From positions 1-45,736 of the forward strand of contig JALHPN010000048.1 in assembly GCA_022842465.1 (NCBI GenBank): 45,736 nt of DNA, read 5' to 3'. Shown in pieces: positions 40,377 to 45,736 of the stretch. Each line of letters begins with the position of its first letter. Within the stretch, counting starts at the first letter, position 1. The stretch comes from Polyangiaceae bacterium. GTDB taxonomy: Bacteria; Myxococcota_A; Polyangia; Polyangiales; Polyangiaceae. The notes below the pieces were generated by a model. The model was not told the DNA's origin, searched no databases, and saw nothing but the letters and a program-made list of their open reading frames with translations. Made by a program: the position numbers and the translations under genes.

Positions 40377-41621
40377 ATGGAGCGCGTCGTCATCACCGGC
40401 ATCGGCCTGGTCACTCCGGTCGGCATCGGCTTGCGGGAGTCGTGGGAGGCCTTGCTCGCAGGGAAGAGCGGCGTCGGTCCGATCTCCCTCTTCGACTGCT
40501 CGGCCTTCCGCGTGCGCATCGCCGCCGAGGTGAAGAGCTGGGACGGCACGCGCTTCATCGAGAAGAAGAAGCTCAAGGAGATGGATCGCTTCACGGAGTT
40601 CGCGCTCGGCGCGGCCCAGATGGCGATCCAGGACTCCAAGCTGGAGCTCACCGACGAAGAGCGTGACGAGGCGGGCTGCTTCATCGGCGTCGGTCTCGGC
40701 GGCCTCTTCACGCTCGAGAAGACGAAGCAGACCCTGATGGAGAAGGGTCCGCAGAAGATCAGCCCGTACTCGATCCCCGGCATCATCGCGAACCTCGCCG
40801 CCGGACAGGTCTCGATGGCGCACGGGCTGCGCGGCCCGAGCTACTGCACCACGAGCGCGTGCTCGAGCGGCGCCCACGCCCTCGGCGAGGCCTTCGAGTG
40901 GATCCGCCGCGGGCGGGCGCAGGTCATGGTCGCCGGCGGCGCCGAGGCGACGATCACCCCGGTCGGCATCGGCGGCTTCGAGGCGATGTACGCCCTCTCG
41001 AAGCGCAACGAGGAGCCCGAGCGCGCGAGCCGCCCGTTCGACAAGGGCCGTGACGGCTTCGTTTCGGGCGAGGGTTCCGGCGTGCTCGTCCTCGAGACGC
41101 TGTCGCGCGCCAAGAAGCGCGGCGCGAAGATCTACGCCGAGCTCGTGGGCTACGGCGCGTCGAGCGACGCGAACCACCTGACCCAGCCTGCCCCCCACGG
41201 CGAAGGCGCGCAGCGCTCGATGAAGATGGCGCTCCGCGATGCGGGCGTCGCGCCGGACCAGGTCGACTACATCAACGCGCACGGCACCTCGACGCCCGTG
41301 GGCGACATCGCCGAGTCGCAGGCCGTCGCCGCCGTCTTCGGGGCCCACGCCACCGACAAGAAGCTCTGGGTGAGCTCGACGAAGTCGATGATGGGCCACC
41401 TCCTCGGCGCGGCCGGCGCCGTCGAGAGCGCCATCTGCGCGCTCGCGATCGCAGAGGGGAAGATCCCGCCGACGATCAACCTCGACGACCAGGACCCTTC
41501 GTGTTCGCTCGACTACGTCGCGAACACCGGACGCGAGCGCCGCGTGACGTACGCGCTCAACAACTCGTTCGGCTTCGGCGGGACGAACGCGTCGCTCCTC
41601 TTCGCGCGACACGAAGGCTGA
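40377..41621 (+). CDS. fabF: 3-oxoacyl-ACP synthase II
   Basis: FabF condenses malonyl-ACP with acyl-ACP. The 414-residue protein shows the Cys-His-His triad C162 ([11 protein letters not shown]), H302 ([10 protein letters not shown]) and H341 ([11 protein letters not shown]), with K336 also present, and the Gly-rich [10 protein letters not shown] end. The start ATG 40377 follows taggac and begins [16 protein letters not shown], as expected. The stop is 2 bases before the rpiB GTG, so fabF, rpiB, nrdR and ribD are probably co-transcribed. Confidence 0.96.
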   Translation: MERVVITGIGLVTPVGIGLRESWEALLAGKSGVGPISLFDCSAFRVRIAAEVKSWDGTRFIEKKKLKEMDRFTEFALGAAQMAIQDSKLELTDEERDEAGCFIGVGLGGLFTLEKTKQTLMEKGPQKISPYSIPGIIANLAAGQVSMAHGLRGPSYCTTSACSSGAHALGEAFEWIRRGRAQVMVAGGAEATITPVGIGGFEAMYALSKRNEEPERASRPFDKGRDGFVSGEGSGVLVLETLSRAKKRGAKIYAELVGYGASSDANHLTQPAPHGEGAQRSMKMALRDAGVAPDQVDYINAHGTSTPVGDIAESQAVAAVFGAHATDKKLWVSSTKSMMGHLLGAAGAVESAICALAIAEGKIPPTINLDDQDPSCSLDYVANTGRERRVTYALNNSFGFGGTNASLLFARHEG

Positions 41622-41623
41622 AC

Positions 41624-42064
41624 GTGAAGATCGTCTTCGGGGCGGATCACGGCGGCTACCGCTTGAAGGCGGAGCTCGTCTCGCTGGTTCGAGGCGCTGG
41701 CCACGAGGTGGAAGACCTCGGCACGAGCACGGGCGAGAGCACCGACTACCCCGACTACGCCCACCAGGTGGCGTCGAGGGTCGCCGCCGGCGCGTTCGAC
41801 CGTGGCATCCTCGTGTGCGGGAGCGGCGTGGGAATGAGCATCGCCGCGAACCGTCACGGAGGCGTCCGGGCGGTCGTGTGCTCGGACGTGTACACCGCCC
41901 GCATGAGCCGCTCCCACAACGACGCGAACGTCCTCTGCCTCGGCGAGCGCGTCGTCGGGACCGGCCTCGCCGCCGAGATCGTCACGGCGTGGCTCGGCGA
42001 GGAGCCCGAGGCGAACGAGCGCCACGCGCGACGCCGGGCGAAGATCGAGATCTCGTCGCCGTGA
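41624..42064 (+). CDS. rpiB: Ribose-5-phosphate isomerase B
   Basis: The 146-residue protein interconverts ribose 5-phosphate and ribulose 5-phosphate. It carries GADHGG (D8, H9), the catalytic Cys65 in VCGSGVGMSIAANR and SHNDANVLCLG with H98, matching E. coli RpiB positions. It starts at GTG 41624, 2 bases after fabF stops, and its stop overlaps the nrdR GTG. The gene order fabF-rpiB-nrdR-ribD links fatty acid, pentose, deoxynucleotide and riboflavin genes. Confidence 0.95.
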   Translation: MKIVFGADHGGYRLKAELVSLVRGAGHEVEDLGTSTGESTDYPDYAHQVASRVAAGAFDRGILVCGSGVGMSIAANRHGGVRAVVCSDVYTARMSRSHNDANVLCLGERVVGTGLAAEIVTAWLGEEPEANERHARRRAKIEISSP

Positions 42065-42561
42065 AGTGTCCCTTCTGCCAGCACCTCGAGAGCAAGGTGA
42101 CCGACTCCCGCGTCGGCGCCGCCGGCGACGTCACGCGACGTCGCCGCGAGTGCGAGGCGTGCGGGCGCCGCTTCACGACGTACGAGCGGGTCGAGGAGGT
42201 GCTGCCGCTCCTCGTGAAGAAGGACGGGAGGCGGGAGGCCTTCGATCGGCAGAAGGTGCTCGGCGGGCTCCGGCGCGCATGTGACAAGCGAGCGGTGCCG
42301 CTCGCGCGCCTCGAGCAGATCGTCGACGTCATCGAGCGCGAGCTCATCGACTCCGCGGAGAAGGAGGTCAGCTCCGAGAAGGTCGGCGAGCGCCTGATGG
42401 CCCACCTCCGCGAGCTCGATCCCGTCGCCTACGTGCGCTTCGCGAGCGTCTATCGGCAGTTCAAGGACATCGACGAGCTCCGCAGCGAGATCGAGCAGCT
42501 CGCGCCACGGAAGGACGAGCTGGAAGCGGGCGTCGTCTCCCCGCTGGTGAAGCCCTCATGA
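42061..42561 (+). CDS. nrdR: Transcriptional repressor NrdR
   Basis: NrdR represses ribonucleotide reductase genes according to ATP/dATP level. The 166-residue protein has the N-terminal zinc ribbon (C3, C6, C31, C34) beginning MKCPFC, with RRRREC and TTYERVE, and then the ATP-cone domain (about 46-136: VKKDGRREAFDRQKVLGGL). It begins at GTG 42061, overlapping the rpiB stop, and ends overlapping ribD as ATGA, so all three are coupled. No nrd target gene is in the window. Confidence 0.96.
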   Translation: MKCPFCQHLESKVTDSRVGAAGDVTRRRRECEACGRRFTTYERVEEVLPLLVKKDGRREAFDRQKVLGGLRRACDKRAVPLARLEQIVDVIERELIDSAEKEVSSEKVGERLMAHLRELDPVAYVRFASVYRQFKDIDELRSEIEQLAPRKDELEAGVVSPLVKPS

Positions 42562-43739
42562 CCGAGCGAAAGAGCCGCGCCCCGGGGCCGCCAGGACCGC
42601 CGTCGGGTCGCCCGCCGCAGATGCCCTCGCCGGAGGGCGCGACCCCCGAGGACGAGAAGTGGATGGATGTCGCGCTGACCCACGGTCGGGGCGGGCACCC
42701 GTCCCCGAACCCCCACGTCGGGGCCGTGGTCGTCGCCGACGGGCAGCTCGTCGCCGCGGCCCATCACGAGCGCGCGGGCACCGAGCACGCCGAGATCCTC
42801 GCCATGCGCGCGGCGGGCGGGCGCGCCGCGGGCGCGACGCTTTACGTGACCCTCGAGCCCTGCAACCACTTCGGCCGCACGCCGCCCTGCACGGACGCGG
42901 TGCTCGCCTCGAAGGTCGCGCGCGTCGTCATCGGATGTCGGGATCCGAACCCCCACGTCGAGGGCAAGGGCGTCGAGAAGCTCCGTGCCGCGGGCGTGGA
43001 CGTCGTCGTCGGCGTCCGCGAGGCCGAGGCGCGCGGGCTCATCGCGGCCTGGGGAAAGCACATCACGACGGGCCTGCCGTACGTCTCCCTGAAGCTCGCG
43101 CTCTCGCTCGACGGGCGCATCGCGACCCGGAGCGGCGTGTCGAAGTGGGTGACGGGGCCGGACGCGCGCGCGAAGGTGCACGTCCTCCGAAGCAGGCACG
43201 ACGCGATCGCGGTCGGCATCGGGACGGCCCTCGCCGACGATCCGCGCTTGACCGTGCGTGACGCGCCCGGCGAGAGCCCGACGCGGATCGTCTTCGACAC
43301 GAAGCTGAGGCTGCCGACGTCGTCGCGCCTCGCGCAGACGGCACGCCAGACGCCGACGGTCGTGCTCTGCGGCTTCGACGCGTCGCCCGGGGCCGAGGAA
43401 GAGCTCGCGGGCTTGGGCGTGGAGTGCGTGCGGGGTCCGACGTCGTCGGAGGGCCGCCTCGACGCCGTGGCGGCGCTCCGGCTCCTCGCGCAGCGCGGCT
43501 ATGTCAGCCTGATGGTCGAAGGCGGCGCCGAGCTCGCCGGGAGCTTCCTCGCCGGGCGCCTCGCGGACGAGCTCCACGCGTTCATCGCCCCGATCCTCCT
43601 CGGGCCGCGCGGGCGCGCCGGCGCCGTCGACTGGGCGGGGCCGGACACGCCTCAGCAGGCTCCTCGCATCGCGGCGCCGAGATGGGAGCTGGTGGGCGAA
43701 GACGCCTACGCGCACGGTCCCATCGTCTACCCGGACTGA
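42558..43739 (+). CDS. ribD: Bifunctional riboflavin biosynthesis deaminase/reductase
   Basis: RibD deaminates and then reduces the pyrimidine intermediate of riboflavin synthesis. The deaminase half has the zinc site H77-A-E79, C102 (LEPCNHFG) and C111 (RTPPC). The reductase half has KLALSLDGRIATRSGVSKWV, GIGTALADDPRLTVR and the final VEGGAELAGSF. At 393 residues it carries a Pro-rich N-terminal extension of about 30 residues before the deaminase domain. It is coupled to nrdR by ATGA. No ribE, ribBA or ribH follows; the operon ends here. Confidence 0.95.
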   Translation: MTERKSRAPGPPGPPSGRPPQMPSPEGATPEDEKWMDVALTHGRGGHPSPNPHVGAVVVADGQLVAAAHHERAGTEHAEILAMRAAGGRAAGATLYVTLEPCNHFGRTPPCTDAVLASKVARVVIGCRDPNPHVEGKGVEKLRAAGVDVVVGVREAEARGLIAAWGKHITTGLPYVSLKLALSLDGRIATRSGVSKWVTGPDARAKVHVLRSRHDAIAVGIGTALADDPRLTVRDAPGESPTRIVFDTKLRLPTSSRLAQTARQTPTVVLCGFDASPGAEEELAGLGVECVRGPTSSEGRLDAVAALRLLAQRGYVSLMVEGGAELAGSFLAGRLADELHAFIAPILLGPRGRAGAVDWAGPDTPQQAPRIAAPRWELVGEDAYAHGPIVYPD

Positions 43740-43816
43740 GCGAGGGTCGGACCGGGGGCTGACGCGGCCGCCGGCTCGCGCGCGGTCCGATCCCGTATTA
43801 AGCTGCTGGACGTCCC

Positions 43817-44326
43817 ATGATCCGCACCATCCTCCACTACCCCGACAAGCGCCTGCGCGAGCGCGGCAAGAAGGTCGAGGCGGTCACCCCCGAGATCCGT
43901 GCCCTGATCGACGACATGGCCGAGACGATGTACGCCGCGCCGGGAGTCGGGCTCGCGGCGACGCAGATCGGCGAGGCGATCCAGCTCTTCGTCATCGACA
44001 TCGCCGATTCGGACGAGCCGAGCGATCTCCGCGTGTTCATCAACCCCGAGATCGTCGAGTCGCAGGGCGAGATCGTCTGGCAGGAGGGCTGCCTGAGCTT
44101 CCCGGGCATCCAGGAGGACATCGACCGCGCCGCGAAGGTCCGCGTCCGCGCCCTCGATCGCGACGGCAAGCCGTTCGAGCTCGAGGCCGAAGGCCTCCTC
44201 GCGGTGGCCATCCAGCACGAGTACGACCACCTCCAGGGCCTCCTGATGATCGATCACATGGGGCCGCTCAAGAAGCGCCTCACCCACCGCAAGATGCTCA
44301 AGCGCGAAGAACAAGCCTCCACCTGA
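43817..44326 (+). CDS. def: Peptide deformylase
   Basis: Removes the formyl group from new protein chains. The 169-residue protein has all three motifs: GVGLAATQ (43-50), EGCLS (90-94, metal ligand C92) and QHEYDH (133-138, ligands H134 and H138, catalytic E135). The length is normal and no extra domain is present. It is separated by 77 bases from ribD and probably has its own promoter. The usual partner fmt (methionyl-tRNA formyltransferase) is not next to it. Convergent with the CpaF-like gene. Confidence 0.96.
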   Translation: MIRTILHYPDKRLRERGKKVEAVTPEIRALIDDMAETMYAAPGVGLAATQIGEAIQLFVIDIADSDEPSDLRVFINPEIVESQGEIVWQEGCLSFPGIQEDIDRAAKVRVRALDRDGKPFELEAEGLLAVAIQHEYDHLQGLLMIDHMGPLKKRLTHRKMLKREEQAST

Positions 44327-44336
44327 GCGAGGAGCG

Positions 44337-44354
44337 CGTCGCAGCGAGGCGACG
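44337..44354 (+). terminator. Stem-loop after def
   Basis: CGTCGC and GCGACG form 6-bp arms around a 6-base loop, 10 bases after the def stop. There is no T tract. Weak candidate for transcription end in the convergent gap. Confidence 0.25.
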
Positions 44355-44401
44355 AAGGCAGCGCGCCGGTATCGGGCGCGGATGCCCCCGTCGACCCCCG
44401 T

Positions 44402-45736
44402 CTACCGGGTGGGGCGCTTGAAGAGCTGAGGGTCCAGCTTGACGCCGCGGGCGGCGAGGTCGCCGGCGAGGCGGGGGACGACGCCGGTGGGGCCGTGGGT
44501 GCCGTCGCCGGAGTTGGGATCGGGCGTGAAGACGAAGACGTCGCGGGCGACGACCCCCTTCGCGTCTGCGCCGCCGAGCTCGGCGATGCGCATGACGCGC
44601 AGGCGCCCGTCCGCCGACGCCGTGACCTCCACGGCGACGTCGAAGGCTTCGCCGACGACCTCGCGCATCGCCTCGATGGAGAGCCCCGGTCGATAGAGGA
44701 CGAGCTGCGAGGAGAGCCGCGAGAGCCCCTGACGGAGCGAGGGGGCCGGGAGCACGGCGAGGACGCCGCTCTCCCCTTCCGCCATCGCATCCATCGTCGC
44801 CGCGGCGACCCCGCCGACGAGGTGCCCGACGAGGAGCCGATCGGCGCGGAGCTTGGCGGCCGCCCGCACGCACTCCTCGCCGAGCCGTCGTGTATCCGGG
44901 ACCGCGAGCGCCACGGTGTGGGCCTGGGGCACCGCGACCTCGTCGACGTCATGGACGAGCGTGACACGCTCACCGGACGGGATCGACGCCGCGAGGGCGG
45001 CGAGGACCGGCAGCGCCGCCGGACCCACGACGAGGACGTTGGAGCGCGCCGTCACGGTCGCCTCGAGGAACTGCGCCATCGGACGCGAGAGCGCTCCTGC
45101 GCGCACGAGCTCCTCGAAGCTCGACTCCACGCGGCGCCGCTTGCGGATGGACACGACGTGGTTCGCCGACGCGGGCGGCGCGATGCCGACCATCGACGCC
45201 CGCGGGAGGCGACGCTCGACGACGAGCTCACCTGGCTTCCACGGCTCACCGCTCTGCGCGGCGAGACGCGCGAGGACCCGTGCCAGCGCCTCCTCGCTGC
45301 TGAAGGCGATCGGCGCGGCCGAGATGATCCCGCCGCGCATCGTGAAGACGTGGTCGAAGCGGACGCAGTTGATCTCGGTCACCTCCTCGTCCTCGAGGAG
45401 CGGGCCGAGGACACCGAGGCCGACGAGCTCGCGGTGCGCGTCGCGGACCACGCCGTCGAGGTCGACGTCGGGTGAGACGTCGCCCTCGTCGCGCATCAAG
45501 GCCGCCTGCTCGCGCGCCACCCGGTCCACTTGTTGTGCGAAGGCGTCGGGCACGAGTGGACTCTGACGTAGCGGCGAGAGGTCGAGCGCGTCGCCGATGC
45601 GGTCGATGAGCGCCATCAGCGCCAGGCGACGGCCCGCCTGCGCGTGCGTCTCCTTCGGAGGGACGCGCGGTGGCGGGGCCGTCGGCCGCGCCGGCGGCAC
45701 CGAGAGCGGGCCCTGCGAGGAGAGCGATGCGACCGG
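44402..45736 (-). CDS. CpaF/TadA-family protein lacking ATPase motifs (5' end possibly outside window)
   Basis: The frame is open to the right edge. A possible GTG start is at 45700, but the Pro-rich segment there looks like an interdomain linker, so an N-terminal domain (for example FHA, common in myxobacterial CpaF proteins) may lie outside. Numbering from 45700, residues about 85-395 follow the CpaF secretion ATPase fold: LGPLLEDEEVTEIN, VVSIRKRR, FEELVRAGALS and MAQFLEATVTARSNVLV. Where Walker A should be, the protein reads GPAALPVLA (226-234), the Walker B region VGEVRG is VGHLVGG (H293 for Glu), and the His box is LPAPS. It therefore cannot hydrolyse ATP in the usual way. A structural or regulatory partner of a type IVc/Tad-like machine is possible. 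No other tad gene is in view. Confidence 0.8.
   Translation of the reverse strand, partial: PVASLSSQGPLSVPPARPTAPPPRVPPKETHAQAGRRLALMALIDRIGDALDLSPLRQSPLVPDAFAQQVDRVAREQAALMRDEGDVSPDVDLDGVVRDAHRELVGLGVLGPLLEDEEVTEINCVRFDHVFTMRGGIISAAPIAFSSEEALARVLARLAAQSGEPWKPGELVVERRLPRASMVGIAPPASANHVVSIRKRRRVESSFEELVRAGALSRPMAQFLEATVTARSNVLVVGPAALPVLAALAASIPSGERVTLVHDVDEVAVPQAHTVALAVPDTRRLGEECVRAAAKLRADRLLVGHLVGGVAAATMDAMAEGESGVLAVLPAPSLRQGLSRLSSQLVLYRPGLSIEAMREVVGEAFDVAVEVTASADGRLRVMRIAELGGADAKGVVARDVFVFTPDPNSGDGTHGPTGVVPRLAGDLAARGVKLDPQLFKRPTR

Noticed and set aside
1..45736. tRNA genes, CRISPR arrays, insertion sequences or phage genes
   Set aside because: No cloverleaf-like sequence in any gap, no regularly spaced repeats, and no transposase, integrase or phage structural protein in any frame.

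Overview
The window is 45.7 kb of very GC-rich bacterial chromosome with strong third-position G/C preference. Gene density is high, there are many lipoproteins with short signal peptides, a zinc-ribbon Ser/Thr kinase, an HD-GYP response regulator and a degenerate CpaF-type ATPase. Together these suggest a myxobacterium (Myxococcota, most likely Polyangiales/Sorangiineae). That assignment is inferred from gene style; the window holds no rRNA or other phylogenetic marker beyond ordinary housekeeping proteins. I see no tRNA, rRNA, CRISPR array, insertion sequence, integrase or origin. No gene-free stretch exceeds 300 bases. The longest, 18483-18744, is the divergent promoter region in front of the HARE-HTH gene and holds only short inverted repeats.

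Layout. 1-3158: tail of a three-haem-motif cytochrome-like protein, an HD-GYP response regulator and a CPBP membrane protease. 3162-18482: ten minus-strand genes in close succession, which could form one or a few long operons. In transcription order they are a lipoprotein, a pectate-lyase-like lipoprotein, two small coiled-coil membrane proteins, a 719-residue membrane protein of unknown family, a second CPBP protease, a lipoprotein, glnE, a beta-propeller-like lipoprotein and a soluble Ser/Thr kinase. Start/stop overlaps tie CPBP, the lipoprotein and glnE together, and the propeller gene starts 2 bases after glnE. 18745-21521: a two-gene unit made of an unusual double HARE-HTH protein with a degenerate Mrr-type nuclease fold and a translationally coupled secreted protein. 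21537-29145: glutaminyl-tRNA synthetase with a GatB/YqeY tail, a Cys-rich lipoprotein with an internal duplication, a divergent LysR/DoxX pair, an acyl-CoA carboxylase carboxyltransferase and a metallophosphoesterase with a membrane insertion. 29249-34415: a TspO-like membrane protein, a MarR-BKACE-enoyl-CoA hydratase operon behind a clear palindrome, a GNAT acetyltransferase, a lipoprotein and an M15 peptidase. 34420-36306: a GT-C type membrane glycosyltransferase.

36305-43739 is a conserved housekeeping block: yceD-rpmF, two lipoproteins, fabD-fabG-acpP-fabF, rpiB, nrdR and ribD, followed by def. The plsX and fabH genes that often sit between rpmF and fabD are absent and two lipoprotein genes occupy that position. 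FabD, FabG, AcpP and FabF form a core of type II fatty acid synthesis; acpP appears to have its own promoter and a hairpin separates acpP from fabF. The window ends inside a CpaF/TadA-family protein that has lost all its ATPase motifs.

The most unusual items are the HARE-HTH/HARE-HTH/pseudo-Mrr protein with its coupled secreted partner, the ATPase-dead CpaF paralogue, the metallophosphoesterase with a transmembrane insert, and the twin coiled-coil membrane proteins beside the 719-residue unknown. All functional statements rest on reading motifs by eye; no database search was run.
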